DNA of 64,000 bases from Mesotaenium endlicherianum (lineage: Eukaryota; Streptophyta; Zygnematophyceae; Zygnematales; Mesotaeniaceae): contig WELA01005691.1 in the NCBI GenBank assembly GCA_009602735.1, positions 62,001-126,000 on the forward strand, written 5' to 3'. A program made the position numbers and the translations under genes. Below the pieces are notes generated by a model. That model saw only the letters and a program-made list of their open reading frames with translations, did no database searches and was not told the origin of the DNA. This document shows, in pieces, positions 21,506 through 32,574 of the stretch (the first letter of the stretch is position 1; every line of letters starts with the position of its first letter).

Positions 21506-23035
21506 CTATGTTCCTTGGTCTCTACATTCATATTGCTCAGGCATGCTGGGGTCATACACGGCTAGCACTGGGGCAGAACAAAGGGCATCTTTAAGGGTCT
21601 GGAAGGCAGCCTGCTGCTCTTCCCCCCACACATACCCGATGTCTTTCTTAGTAAGGTCAGTCAGTTTACAGGCCTTTGTGGAATAATTCTCGATAAATCT
21701 CCTATAGTAGTTAGCCAACCCGAGGAAGGATCTAACTTCAGAGACAAACTGTGGTACTGGCTAGTCCCTTATGGTCTGGACTTTCTTAGGATCCTCACTG
21801 ATGCCCTCTTTACTGACAACGTGGCCTAAGAATTCAACACTTTCCTTAAAGAAATCACACTTGCTCATCTTAGCATACAAGTGATTTTTCCGCAGAGTGT
21901 CCAGCACTTTCTTTAAGTGTTCAGTGTGCTGAGCTTCATCTTTAGAGAAAATTAAAATATCATCCAGGAAAACTTGCACAAACTTATCCAAATAAGGTCT
22001 GAAAATGTCATTCATAGCACCCATAAAGGTAGCAGGAGCATTAGTCAGTCCAAATGGCATCACGTTGAACTCATAGTGTCCATAACGTGTGCGGAAAGCA
22101 GTCTTGTGTTCATCCCCCTCAGCAATTCTGATTTGATGATAACCACTCTTGAGATCTATCTTACTGAACACCTTAGCGCCAGACAGGGTATCAAGCAAGT
22201 CCTCGATTCTGGGTAAAGCATACTTGTTCTTTACTGTAATTCTGTTCAGGGCTCTGTAATCCACACACATCCGCATACTGCCATCCTTTTTCTTAACAAA
22301 TAGGATAGGTGCGCCGTACGGTGATTTACTGGGAGAAATGTAACCATTTTGCTCCAGCTCTGCAATCTGTGTTTTCAACTCCTCGCTCTCAAAATACGAC
22401 AAGCCATAAGTGCGTTGCCAGGGTGGCTGGCTACCAGGTAATAGATCAATCCTATGATCTACTTCCCTTTTAGGGGGTAGTCCTGGAGGCATGTTAAACA
22501 CATCAATGTACTGAGCAACAATTTTTGCAGCAGTAGGGTGCTCCGGAGGGCTTACCTTTTTCTCAACCACTTCCCTAGGTTGAGGAGGTACCTCTCTTAG
22601 CAGCAGACAGAACATTCTGTCTTCCTTCTGGTTCCAGCTTTTTACGAACTCCATTGCATTCAGCAACTTGCATCCTTCTGGAAGCCTCTTCTTTTCCTTC
22701 ATTTGCCATCCACACAGGACAAGAGGAAGAGCACTGGTGGGTGCCAAGTCAGTCTGCCCATCACTGGCTCCTCTCACTTTAACTGTACCTCTGCTCCAAC
22801 ACACTTCAGCTTGATGTCTATTAAGCCAGGACCTGCCTAGCACGAGATCATAAAAGCCAGAGTTGAGTACCTCAAACGTAAGCGCTTCAGTTAGAACTGC
22901 AATGCCAGAACCTAATTGGACCTCAATAGGTTTGGTTATAACTCCTCCCGGGATACTTGAGGCATCTCCAAGGAATATTTTTCTATTCCCTTGGGTGACA
23001 GTAGGCAGCCTTAGCCGCTTAACTAAGTCCTTGTG
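21506..23035 (-). pseudogene. Protease, RT and start of RNase H of G
   Basis: The minus-strand protease part holds [20 protein letters not shown] near 22800. RT follows: [53 protein letters not shown], the catalytic-type [10 protein letters not shown] and VEFLGHVVS. The thumb/connection segment [11 protein letters not shown] starts near 21715. All are typical of plant-type gypsy Pol. The upstream edge is the assembly gap. RNase H is only partly present. Confidence 0.85.
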
Positions 23036-23613
23036 NNNNNNNNNNNNNNNNNNNNNNNNNNNNNNNNNNNNNNNNNNNNNNNNNNNNNNNNNNNNNNNNN
23101 NNNNNNNNNNNNNNNNNNNNNNNNNNNNNNNNNNNNNNNNNNNNNNNNNNNNNNNNNNNNNNNNNNNNNNNNNNNNNNNNNNNNNNNNNNNNNNNNNNNN
23201 NNNNNNNNNNNNNNNNNNNNNNNNNNNNNNNNNNNNNNNNNNNNNNNNNNNNNNNNNNNNNNNNNNNNNNNNNNNNNNNNNNNNNNNNNNNNNNNNNNNN
23301 NNNNNNNNNNNNNNNNNNNNNNNNNNNNNNNNNNNNNNNNNNNNNNNNNNNNNNNNNNNNNNNNNNNNNNNNNNNNNNNNNNNNNNNNNNNNNNNNNNNN
23401 NNNNNNNNNNNNNNNNNNNNNNNNNNNNNNNNNNNNNNNNNNNNNNNNNNNNNNNNNNNNNNNNNNNNNNNNNNNNNNNNNNNNNNNNNNNNNNNNNNNN
23501 NNNNNNNNNNNNNNNNNNNNNNNNNNNNNNNNNNNNNNNNNNNNNNNNNNNNNNNNNNNNNNNNNNNNNNNNNNNNNNNNNNNNNNNNNNNNNNNNNNNN
23601 NNNNNNNNNNNNN
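23036..23613. other. Assembly gap (578 N) inside G
   Basis: A run of N between the gag and protease parts of element G. The C-terminal gag region, including any zinc knuckle, is hidden here. Confidence 0.99.
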
Positions 23614-24318
23614 TTCTGGGTAGTTCTCCAGCCACTGCTCAACATCCGCGAGAAACTTGATCAGGTAATATTTTCTGTTTCCCTCAGGGTCATAGTCCTG
23701 GGGAGGTTTCGGCTTGGGCTTACTAGGCCCTCGGCCCCCACCAATAGTGGTGTGAGACCCCAGTTGGCCTCTGTCCCGGAGTAGGGACGTTATGATTCTT
23801 TTGTCCTCCTGCTGGGACTGATACATGGTCGCCATTTGCGACTGCATCTGAACGAACAATGCTCCCAAGTCTACGTTTTGGGGTGGTAGATTAGCAAATG
23901 CAGCAGCAGCATTGGCATCTACTCGCTGAGTAGTGTCCTCAACAATCCCTCTTGCTCCTGCAGCAGCAATTCCTGCCGCATTCAGCCGGTCACGTATTTG
24001 ACCTAGGGGTACATTGAGTTGTACGGCAGGAGGTGGGTTCAGAACATTGGCCCTTGATGCCATAAGTTCTTCAACAGTGCGCTCGTCAGCTGGCTGTCCT
24101 TCCCTCCTTTGTATATCTTCAGCGGCCTTTGCTACTTGTTCAGCTTCTAGTCTGGCTATCTCCTCCTCAGCTTGCTGAGCTGCGACTGAGGCAATAGCAG
24201 CTGCCTCATCTGCAGCCTCCCTAGCTGCAGTATCCGCTACTGCTTCCGATTAGGTACGGTTTCCCGCTACATGGCTTTCAGACTGGTTTTCGACATTCTC
24301 GTTATCCTGGTTCTCCAT
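23614..24318 (-). pseudogene. Gag N-terminal region of G
   Basis: Begins with an ATG at 24318 on the minus strand about 60 bases after the primer site. It encodes an Ala/Glu-rich coiled-coil-like stretch (EEEIARLEAEQVAKAAEDIQ), then MASRANVLNPPPAVQLN and a capsid-type start (RKYYLIKFLADVEQWLENYP), before the assembly gap. Position next to the 5' LTR and the capsid-like end identify it as Gag. It appears broken. Confidence 0.7.
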
Positions 24319-24376
24319 GTCTCGGGAGTTGCTAGTTTGAGACCTTATCCTTACCATACAAAGAAGACTGTGATAA

Positions 24377-24390
24377 CAGCTCCGATACCA
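24377..24390 (-). other. Primer-binding site of G
   Basis: Reads TGGTATCGGAGCTG on the minus strand, one base after the 5' LTR. It resembles an initiator-tRNA-Met site. Confidence 0.85.
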
Positions 24391-24391
24391 C

Positions 24392-25184
24392 TGAAATGAA
24401 TCGACTTACCAAATAAGCGATTAACANACCAAATAGGCGATTAACAATTAATAAAGATCTTTATATCAGCAAGTAATCTTTATGGTAATTTCCGTTAATT
24501 GGTTAAATGGCAAAGGACAATACACTAGCAGGGAATAATACTCATCAGTCAAATGAGAGTAAAATAGCATCAATAATGCAAATCAGTAAACTCATACATA
24601 AGCAAGGTTAGAAGACAGTGCGTATCAATGGCTTCTCGCCTTGGATTCAGATCCCTCTCAGTAAGCTGTACAAGAGAGTTGGCCTCGTTTCCGACTGCCG
24701 AACTCGAGAGCAATGCCTAGCGTATGTACATGGAATGAGTTTACTGTTCAACGGTCAGTGCGATGGCACCGCCTACCCGGGAGTTAACCACGTTGGTAGG
24801 ACCTCGGTTAACCAAATCCACCGCCATCTCCCATCATCCTGAATAGCCATCCATCATAGGGATGTCATCTGGCTATTCATCTAGCATATCGCACTTAGAT
24901 GCATATCAAGGCAGTTCGCTGCTACCGAGTACGGAAGTCAGCTTGCTGTCAAAGAATGTGTCAGCAAGCTGACTTATATGGACTTCCAGCCTGCTGCTTT
25001 TGACTGAGTCAGCAAACTGATAATTATGTAAAGTCCAGGAGACTGACTGTTAAGTAAAGTCCAGCGGACTGACTATTAACTAAAGTCCAGCAGGCTGACT
25101 AATAACTAAAGTTCAGCAGGCTGAACTTAATTAACTATTATATTTAAATGAATATTGTATCCACTAATATACTGATTCATTACA
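24392..25184 (-). repeat. 5' LTR of G
   Basis: Pairs with 19894-20666 at about 97 percent identity. It is about 20 bases longer because a 19-base segment is repeated on either side of a lone N at 24427, which looks like an assembly join. Confidence 0.9.
25028..25131. repeat. 26-bp tandem repeat, second LTR of G
   Basis: Four units matching 20510-20613 with a few substitutions. Confidence 0.8.
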
Positions 25185-25189
25185 CGTCA

Positions 25190-25230
25190 TGACCTCCTAA
25201 CGCGTCGTTAACACTGGTGGAGACGCTCCA
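25190..25230 (+). repeat. 5' LTR of F, last part, and candidate primer site
   Basis: The LTR of F resumes at 25190 and ends ACA at 25213. One base later TGGTGGAGACGCTCCA (25215-25230) stands where a primer-binding site is expected. It is not the initiator-tRNA type used by the other elements here, and I cannot name the tRNA. Confidence 0.55.
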
Positions 25231-25288
25231 AGATTCTTATTTTTTTCGGGTTACTTCCATATCGTGCATTTTTCCTTCCGTCGCCATC

Positions 25289-26667
25289 ATGGCACCCAAG
25301 AAGCGCACCCAAGAAGTCAGCCCCCTGCCCACCAAGGCCAAATCTCCCAAGGACAACTCTCCCAAGGACAACTCTCCTAAGGACAGATCTCCCCAAGAAG
25401 GATCTCCCAGCGATGCGGCCCTGAAGAAGTCCCCTGTTGGCACCCCTCTCTCTGGCTCCCCGTCAAAGAAGGCCAAAACGGACGCTCGAGAAGAACTGTC
25501 CGTCGCTCTCGTCCGCTCGCTCCTGCAGGAGCAAGCCGCTGAAAATTGCCGGGAGATGCTCGATCTACGTCGTCTCATCAATGGCCAGCAGGTTCCCCTG
25601 GCCTCCCCACTTCTCCCTTGCGGCTCGATGCCAGCCTCCATCGTCTCACCCATTTCTCCTTCAACGGCGCTTCTCACTCCCAGGGTCTCTATTTTCAAGC
25701 TGCAAGTTCCCGAATTTTTGGGTATCCCACCCTATGACATTTACGGGTGGTTCGACATAGTAGACATGCGCTCTAAAACTCATGGCTGGACTGAAGCTGA
25801 AAGTGTGCGCCAGGTTCAGAATGGCCTCTCTCAAACAGCTTCCAGATAGCTCATTGCCCAGCCAGAGGCCACTCAGACCTCTCTTCCACTTCTCAAGACT
25901 GAGTTGATCCAAACCTTCGCTTCTGAGGATGCGCAAGCCATGGCCATCGACAACCTCATCGAGCTCAACCAAGACAAGAAATCGATCAACGAGTTTGCCA
26001 TTGAGCTGCAAACTCTTTAATTTGGGCTGCACCCACCCTTGCAGAGGACTTCAAGATCCGCTGATTCTACAAGAAGATCCATGCTTCCATAGCCGCTAGA
26101 GTCAAAGCATTTCAGCCTGCATCTTTTCGCCTTGCTTGGACTATGGCAACTGATTTTGAGCTAGCGGATGCATCAGCTCGCGCTAGCACACCTGCATCTT
26201 TCTTTCAGCCTCCTTCCATGGTGCAAAATGTGATGCATCAGTCATGGAAGTCTCAGCCCCCTCAGGAATTCTACTCTCAGCCTGGCAAGAACGGGATCTC
26301 TGGGCAACCTGCCACCTATGAGGTAGGGACTTCTCGAGCTGCTGGGTCTAAGGGCTCACGGGACACCAAATTTCACCCCAATGTTCAATGTCGTAAATGT
26401 TTGCAGAAAGGCCATTACGCTCCGGCCTGCCCCAACCAGCGGCACCCTAATGCGCTCCCTCCTGGCTCCCACTCTCAAGGCCAGCAGCATGTGCCGACTG
26501 GTTCCGGCCCTCCGCCACATGAGCGGGATTCAAGCACCCAGCAAGTCTCTCAGGATGCTAGGACTTCTAGCACTCCTCCTGAGCTAGCATCTAGCTCTTA
26601 CTTTCCAGCTTCTTTAAACTACCAGAGCTGGACGGTAGGCAGGCCGGTTCTAGCTGTACTTCCTTAG
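25289..26667 (+). pseudogene. Gag of F with CCHC knuckle
   Basis: Starts at an ATG 75 bases after the LTR. The N-terminus is basic and repetitive (KSPKDNSPKDNSPKDRSP, a short SPKDN repeat), followed by a capsid-like region (FKLQVPEFLGIPPYDIYGWF). A CX2CX4HX4C knuckle, CRKCLQKGHYAPAC, lies near 26386-26430. Gag forms the particle. Broken in places. Confidence 0.75.
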
Positions 26668-27100
26668 CACTTTCATACCCACCTTCGGCGGGTCTTTTTG
26701 TAATGCAAGCTTCCATCAATCAAAAAGATTTCATGTACATGTTGATACCGGCTCCTCCGTGTCCACTATTACTCTTGCCTGTGCTAAGTTCCTCAATTTG
26801 CCTCTCACACCCTTACCATGATTCAAACTCACATTTGGCGATGCTAAATCTTTTGCTACTTCGGCTCATTGTACAACCATTTTATTTCAGCCTCCTTTGC
26901 CAGCTTTTCCCGTTGCTGTCAGAGATTTTTCCACACATCTGTATACCTTGGTCTTTGGCATAGACTGGATGCACAAACATAGAGTTCTATGCAACACAGC
27001 AACTCACACTCTCAGTTTTTTATCTGCTCAAGGGCATTCCTTGATACAGGCTAAGTCCTTGTCTTTGCTCACAACTCACATCTCGGAACCTATCCTTAAT
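26668..27100 (+). pseudogene. Protease region of F
   Basis: Short frames show a retropepsin-like pattern: HVDTGSSVST near 26730-26765, then LYTLVFGIDWMHKHRVL at about 26940-26995, matching the second conserved motif. It lies between gag and RT as expected. Decayed. Confidence 0.55.
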
Positions 27101-27171
27101 GGTAAGGTGCCGGGCCACTCACAGTCGTGCCAGCCTTCGGCAGGTCCCGGGCTCGAATCCCAGCCCTTACC
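27101..27171 (+). other. tRNA-like relic inside F
   Basis: A 71-base stretch whose ends pair perfectly over seven bases (GGTAAGG with CCTTACC). It has a seven-base loop closed by TGCC/GGCA where an anticodon arm would be, and a T-arm-like GGGCTCGAATCCC. The D arm is not convincing and the anticodon loop is atypical, so it is not a functional tRNA. It may be a tRNA-derived SINE fragment inserted in F. Weaker T-arm-like motifs stand at about 27312 (AGGTTCGAGCCCC) and 27478. Confidence 0.35.
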
Positions 27172-27520
27172 TTCTTCACGTATTTTTTCTGGTCAGGATT
27201 CCCTTTTTGACAGTGACATATCATTGTCTGCTGGCCATCCTCACATCTCCCCGCCTTGCCCTGTTGGCCAAGTACCAAGAAACCATCCATCTGCTCCATC
27301 TTGACAGGTCATAGGTTCGAGCCCCGGCCTTGTCAAACCTCCCATTTCCTTTGTGACAAACACAATTCTCTTTCCAAAATTGAAACTTTATCTCCTCAAA
27401 TTGCTCGCATCTTCAAGCCCTGCTTTGTTGGACAGGCGCCGGGACAGCTCTAGTCGACTACGACGTCTACTAGTCACAGGATTGATACCCGGAACTTACC
27501 TCCTCATTATGATGGCCTTC
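27172..27520 (+). other. Linker between protease and RT of F
   Basis: Contains two further T-arm-like motifs (see 27101-27171) and decayed coding text. No domain recognised. Confidence 0.4.
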
Positions 27521-28150
27521 GGCCCCTTTCTGAAAAAGAAAAACTTGTTATGTTCGAACAAATCGACAAATCGCTGGCGTCATCCGTCCGTCACGTAGTC
27601 CTTATGCCTCTAACGTTGTGTTTGTCAAAAAGCCGAATTGCTCACTCCGCTTTTGTGTTGACTACCGACGTCTCAACGCCGACACAGTCCCTGACAACTT
27701 GGGATTACCTCGTATTGACGACATCCTTACCTTCTGTTAGAAATTCCAGTTTATATATGTCATCGACATGCAAGCCGGCAATTGGCAAATCAAAATGAAC
27801 CCTTTTGACATTCAAACAACCGCATTCCGCACCCCCAAGGGACAATTTGAATTTCACATCATGCCGTTTGGGCTACTTAACGCTTCGGCCACGTTCCAAC
27901 GATTTATGGATGAAGTCTTCTCGGATTTGGAATTTGTTCGGTGGTATCTCGACGACATCGCAATCGTAAATCCCGATGCCAACAGTCATGTTCGACACTG
28001 CTGCCTTGTCCGCAACCATCTGCTCGCACACAACATTAAACATAAAGCCGAGAAGGCCCATCTAGGACAAATTACTTGGCCACATTATCACACCAGATGG
28101 AATATCCCCTGACCTCGCCCGCACTGGCGTTGTCGCGGCTTTTAGTAGGC
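27521..28150 (+). pseudogene. Reverse transcriptase of F
   Basis: Frames show RT blocks in order: an [13 protein letters not shown]-like segment near 27650-27690, QIKMNPFDIQTTAF, then FHIMPFGLLNASATFQRFMD (27855-27915), then YLDDIAIVN. These are gypsy RT motifs A to C in outline. Decayed. Confidence 0.8.
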
Positions 28151-28221
28151 CCGATTCTTCCAAAGCCGTCCAACGCCCGCTCGGACTCTGCGCCTGGCAA
28201 CATAAGTACATACCTCATTTT

Positions 28222-28806
28222 TTGGCATGCACTGCCCCTCTTCGGGCCCTGCTCACCGCTGGTTCGAAGTTCGACTGGACGCCATCTTGTGAAACCGCGT
28301 TTTTGGATCTCAAAGCCGTTCTCTCGGACCCTGGCTTGCTCGCTTTCCCAGATCCACATTGTCCATATCAATTATTCACAGACGCCTCCGATCTCGAGCT
28401 CGATGCCGTCCTTCTTCAACCTGATCTTCACACCGGTGGGCCTCGCGTTATTTCTTACCTTTCCCGATCGCTTGCCCCTGCCGAAAAGAATTACACCGCC
28501 ACAGAGAAAGAATGTTTAGTAGTTATTTGGGCCATGACCAAACTCCATATTTATGTCCACGGCGTCCACACCACTATCTTCACTGACCATAGTGCCTTAA
28601 CCTGGATTTTTCAAACAACAGACGTTCGCGGCCGTTTGGCTCGCTGGATCATGTCCCTCCAAGTATTTGACTTTGATATTCGCCATCGTCCGAGAAAAGA
28701 TAACCAACAAGCCGATGCTCTCTCTCGCGCCTTTTCGGTCCATCAGAGAAACTCCACCCTCCCCTCGGTGGAGGAAATTCGCACGGCTCAAACCTACGAT
28801 TCCTGA
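28222..28806 (+). pseudogene. RNase H of F
   Basis: A long open stretch. The connection (FDWTPSCETAFLDLKAVLSD) is followed by RNase H motifs: LFTDASDLELDAVL, SLAPAEKNYTATEKECLVVI, TDHSALTWIF and NQQADALSR. RNase H removes the RNA strand during reverse transcription. Typical gypsy arrangement, directly after RT. Confidence 0.85.
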
Positions 28807-28849
28807 ACAAATGATTTGCTCCGACAGCTTTGCTTCCCCACCTCCTCCG

Positions 28850-30010
28850 ACAAAAACCGACCCACCCCCCCATACCGCATCCACGACGATACCCTTTTTT
28901 ATTTTGATCAGGGCTATCATAAGCTCGCGGTTCCCACCTCGTTGCGTCGCACTTATCTTGCGGCCGCTCACGATCAACTCCTCGGTGGGGGACATTAGGG
29001 TTTTCACAAGACCTTAGAGAAGCTACGCCGCACGTGCCATTGGCCTGGCCTGCGGCATGACCTCCACATATACCTTGAAACTTGTCACCCCTGTCAACGA
29101 CGTAAAAAATTACAACGTCAACATATCGCTCCCCTCCAGTCCATTAGCGCTTCTGAACCATTCGAATTAGTCGCTATGGACATCATGGGACCTCTACCAT
29201 GTAGCAGCTCCGGCAATCGCTACGTCATCTTCGCGACAGACTACCTCACCCGCTGGGTGGTCGGTGTTGCCATCATCGAAGCTTCCGCCACGTGTGCCGC
29301 GGCCTTCTTCTTCGAAAAAGTTATATGTCAGCACCTTTGCCCCACCTGGCTCTTAACCGGTAACGGTTCTCATTTCCGCAATCAAGTCCTAGCCCACATC
29401 TGTGCCAAACTGGGCGTCCATAAGTCATACACATCCGCGTATCACCCCTAAACGGACGGTCTCGTTCAGCGCCTCAACCGCACCATCAAGGATATGATGG
29501 CCAAATACATCAATCCCCATCATATCAATTGGGACACCCACCTTCCCTTCCTCATTGGCACTTACAACTCTTCTTTGCAGGCTTCTACACGGGTTTCCCC
29601 GTTCAAAGCCCTCTGTGGTCGGGACAGCAATCCGCCGGCTTCCCTCACAATTCCCCAACCATCCCGGCCCTCTAAGAATGCACTTGCTTGGTCTCAACAC
29701 CTAGCCGATAAACTTCCCCTCCTACGCTCCTTTATTACACATAACCTTTTGAAAACCCAACATACACCCCTCAACCCCAATGTCAAACCGGCTACACTTC
29801 GACAGTTCAAAATTGGCGACCATTGCCTCATTCATCACGACAACAAAGAGAAAGGTCTTTTGCGAAAGCTCTTGACACATTGGTTGGGCCCCTACGTTGT
29901 CCTACAGCGCCATGGCCTCCTTAGCTATCGGTGCCGACTACTTGCCGCCCCCCACTCGCTACACATCAGCCATGTGACCAGAATGTTACCTTGTCCGCGC
30001 GCCCGATTGA
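28850..30010 (+). pseudogene. Integrase of F
   Basis: A zinc-binding HHCC-like segment lies at about 28960-29110 (LEKLRRTCHWPGLRHDL, then CHPCQRRK). The catalytic core is at 29176-29451 (AMDIMGPLPCSSSGNRYVIF, later LLTGNGSHFRNQVLA and YTSAYHP). A C-terminal region, 29494-30010, has SHPLIH-type text before the polypurine tract. No chromodomain was seen. Decayed. Confidence 0.8.
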
Positions 30011-30018
30011 CCGCGCCT

Positions 30019-30038
30019 TTTTGGGGCGGGGGGGGTAG
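30019..30038 (+). other. Polypurine tract of F
   Basis: GGGGCGGGGGGGGTAG directly precedes the 3' LTR. Confidence 0.7.
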
Positions 30039-30385
30039 TGTTAGATACACCAGTCACACGTGTTTTGGCTCCGACACACTCGTACCACTAAAATAGCTCA
30101 CACTTCATTGCTCAGATTCAGATGTACATTAGTCAGCATCGCCGACCACAATAGTTAATAGGACTTTGAATCAGGCAAGCTCTGCCTTACGATTAGATTC
30201 TAGCCGACCCATCTGGTCGCGTACGCCAACGAACAGAAATAGAACAAGCATTCCAAATTAGAGGAGGAAAGCTCCATCGTAGCTTCCAAAGAGACGACTA
30301 CTAAAGTGGACTCCAAAATTGTACTCGGCATTCTGACTTCCTCAGAAGTACATTTCGTCCCATCATGATCTCCTAAGGCGTCACA
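30039..30385 (+). repeat. 3' LTR of F
   Basis: 347 bp, starts TGTTAGATACACC, ends CACA. Pairs with the split 5' LTR at about 92 percent identity. Confidence 0.85.
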
Positions 30386-30921
30386 CCTGGACATTGGATG
30401 GCGAAGAGGGCTTTTTTGCAGGGGGGCCTTTATTTTCCCTCCACCCCTTGTTTACCCTCATGTGGCCTCCTTGGCCTTGTTTTCGTCGACGCAGCCAGGG
30501 GTTACCCTTGCTCCGGTCGATACGTCCAGGGGGTGACCATAGCCCTTCACCCGTTTTTCGGGATGTTTTGTCAGCAGGGGGGGAGTGTTCTGGTGTTATC
30601 CTCGTTCCCCCTGCTTGTCTCCTTTGGTCGAGGGGGTCTGTGTGGTACCCTCTGGCCCGTCTAATTTTGCGGTCGGCATCGAACGGACTGAAAAAGCCCG
30701 TGGCCGATTGTGACTTTTCACGAGCCCGGTGGGCTCGTGTTCTTTTGTTTTGGCCGAGGCTTGAACCACGGCATTGGATTTTGCTGGCGCAATGCGGCGT
30801 CAACCTAATTGTTTCTTATGTACGGTCGGAAATGTTTGCGCTGGCCTTTGTGGTCGCTGCTGGCGTCTGCATAAGCCAGCAGATGAAATTATAAAGTTGT
30901 TCGAGTGGGGGGGGCAGTCTC
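30386..30921. other. Spacer after F, no gene recognised
   Basis: G/C-rich, with runs of G. It continues the sequence interrupted by F. Frames are open but unlike any protein I know. A perfect 9-bp hairpin at 30719-30739 is noted elsewhere. Confidence 0.4.
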
Positions 30922-31226
30922 CCAAACTCCCCTTACTCGTCCGATCTTGCCAATGGGGTCGGCGGGATCGCTTTCATGCCGGGGACCTTACAGGTCCCCT
31001 CGCTGCCCAAACAGGTCCGCTGGGGGCCAGCTTTGGACCCCGGCCGCTCCCGTCAGTCGCTTGGGGGGGGGCTTTCTTTTATTAAAGGCTCCCTCTACCC
31101 GTCCGCTCTGGCCCACAAGGTCGGCAAACCAGCTGTGCTGTCAGGTGACCTTTGAAGGTCTGTCGGGGCCCACTTTTGGCCCCAGCAATGCTCTTGCTGG
31201 TTGTTTTGTACCACCAGCATGCAAGA
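30922..31226. repeat. Diverged tandem duplication, two units
   Basis: Units at about 30922-31089 and 31090-31226 share the order CTCCCyTTACyCGTCCG, AAGGTCGGC-like, GGTGACCTT/GGGGACCTT, GGCCCA or GGCCAGCTTTGGACC. Divergence is high. Biological role unknown. Confidence 0.45.
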
Positions 31227-31250
31227 AAGGGAAGTTGTAGTTGAATTCCA

Positions 31251-31371
31251 CCGTAGGGAAGCCCAGATATACGGAAATTTGTGGCATTTCACAGTAGGAA
31301 AACCCAGATTTTACGAAAATATGTAGCATTTCTCCAGTGACATTCCGTGGATTTACGGGACTTTTTCACAG
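31251..31371. repeat. Short minisatellite, three units of about 41 bp
   Basis: Units start near 31251, 31292 and 31334, each with GTAGGrAAnCCCAGAT-type or related text followed by TACGnAAATnTGT and GCATTTC. The third unit is degenerate. Confidence 0.6.
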
Positions 31372-32574
31372 TCCCCCTTTTTCACATGTTTGGTATATCT
31401 TTGCAAACGCATGGGAGTTATGAGGGTGATTACGCATTAGGCTGAAAACTGGCCCCAACACACCCAGCCCCAGCTTTCAAAATTCGATGGATTCAATCAA
31501 CGGGTCGAAATGTATCACGACGACGTCAGCATCATCCGCATGTTGTGGTTGACAGAAAGGGGTGGCATTGTTAAGTACTTCATTACTTTGTACCATCATC
31601 ACGACAATCATTGCAATAATTGGCAAAAGTGGCAGCCGACACGGAAACTCTCTTTTCCTCAATCCCAAGTTTGCGACATGCCTGTTTTGCTAGGAACCTT
31701 ACCAGTTCAGTCCCGACATTGTCTCATTGAAACTTGCCCGACCCCAGAAACCACATTGGTCTACAATCGTGTGTCAGACGCAATAATCACGGGATGTCAC
31801 AAAAACCGCCCAAATATTGCACGCTCTAATTTTGCTCGGTTTGAGCTCTAGCTGAGGCATTCTCTTCTCTGAGGTTGTTGAAAGCAGACCCCTTTAACAA
31901 TTTCAAACAAATGTTTCACTCCCAACTTTGTGACGGCCAAAGTTTCAACCAAACATTTGTTCTTCCGCTTGCAGGTCAATTTTCTACGTGAGTGGCATTC
32001 AAACGCTTCATCCTTCATCTATCCGCATATAACAAGTCCTCAAGCGACACCAACCATGTCGCCCTTAAATAAGCACACACCTATACGGCTGGGATACAAC
32101 CCATACTCCCAAATTCGACTGGGTTTCCTTCGCCACTCTGTTAAAAAACGTGTTCTCGGCTCTTCGCGACTCTGGCGAAGCTTTTCCCGTGATAATGTGA
32201 ACTCTTCGGCTGTTTGCCCAAGCACAACGACTAAGCTTGTGAAAAATCTCGACAGGTGCCGTTAGCCAGTCCGCCTCGGTTCCAGTTTTCCGTGCGCCTC
32301 GGGAAGGGCTCGAGCGTGCGGAGTAAAATGAACCCCGCTACCAAAAAAGCTTCACCATCATGCATGGTGCAGGGGATTGAGACGTATTCGGGTACGAAAG
32401 CGGTCGTCAAGCACGGTGCACCCGAAATATTTAAAATTGCTTAGAACTGTTCGAAGCGTACCGACGCTTGCAAACGTGCGGGTGGGAGTACGTACGTGTG
32501 TGCGTGCAGCTATGCGTGCGAACGTACAGGCGGCTTGTGACAGTATATTCTATAATTAAAGCTGCTCTTGGGCA
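31372..32574. other. Unassigned spacer
   Basis: Several frames of about 110 codons (for example 31510-31851 plus) resemble no protein I recognise. Around 32480-32530 the sequence alternates purine and pyrimidine (CGTGTGTGCGTGCAGC). This may include host non-coding DNA, but nothing can be claimed. Confidence 0.3.

Larger units (their letters stand above)
19894..25184 (-). mobile_element. Ty3/gypsy element G (fairly young, incomplete)
   Basis: LTRs at 19894-20666 and 24392-25184 flank minus-strand gag, protease and RT, with an exact CGTCA target duplication (19889-19893 and 25185-25189). A minus-strand primer site TGGTATCGGAGC follows the 5' LTR at 24390. A purine-rich tract precedes the 3' LTR at about 20667-20680. 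The LTRs differ by roughly 3 percent by eye. I recognised no integrase catalytic core in it. It contains a 578-base assembly gap. A few breaks are apparent. Confidence 0.9.
19560..30385 (+). mobile_element. Ty3/gypsy element F (old, broken), carrying G in its 5' LTR
   Basis: The 5' LTR begins TGTTAGATACACC at 19560, is interrupted by G at 19894, resumes at 25190 and ends at 25213. The 3' LTR is 30039-30385, preceded by a G-rich polypurine tract. The host target duplication is CCCGG (19555-19559) against CCTGG (30386-30390), one mismatch. The LTRs differ by about 8 percent by eye, so F is the oldest of the paired-LTR elements here. Parts are gag, protease, RT, RNase H, integrase in gypsy order. 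About ten breaks. Confidence 0.85.

Noticed and set aside
22863-23660. ORFs spanning the N run
   Set aside because: They are open only because unknown bases were translated; not evidence of coding.
30719-30739. Perfect 9-bp hairpin followed by T-rich sequence, like a bacterial terminator
   Set aside because: The context is eukaryotic repeat DNA with no operon or gene upstream; probably chance or part of a decayed element.
31510-31851. 113-codon ORF in the spacer as a host gene
   Set aside because: No recognisable domain, no splice context, no relative in the window; kept only as unassigned spacer.
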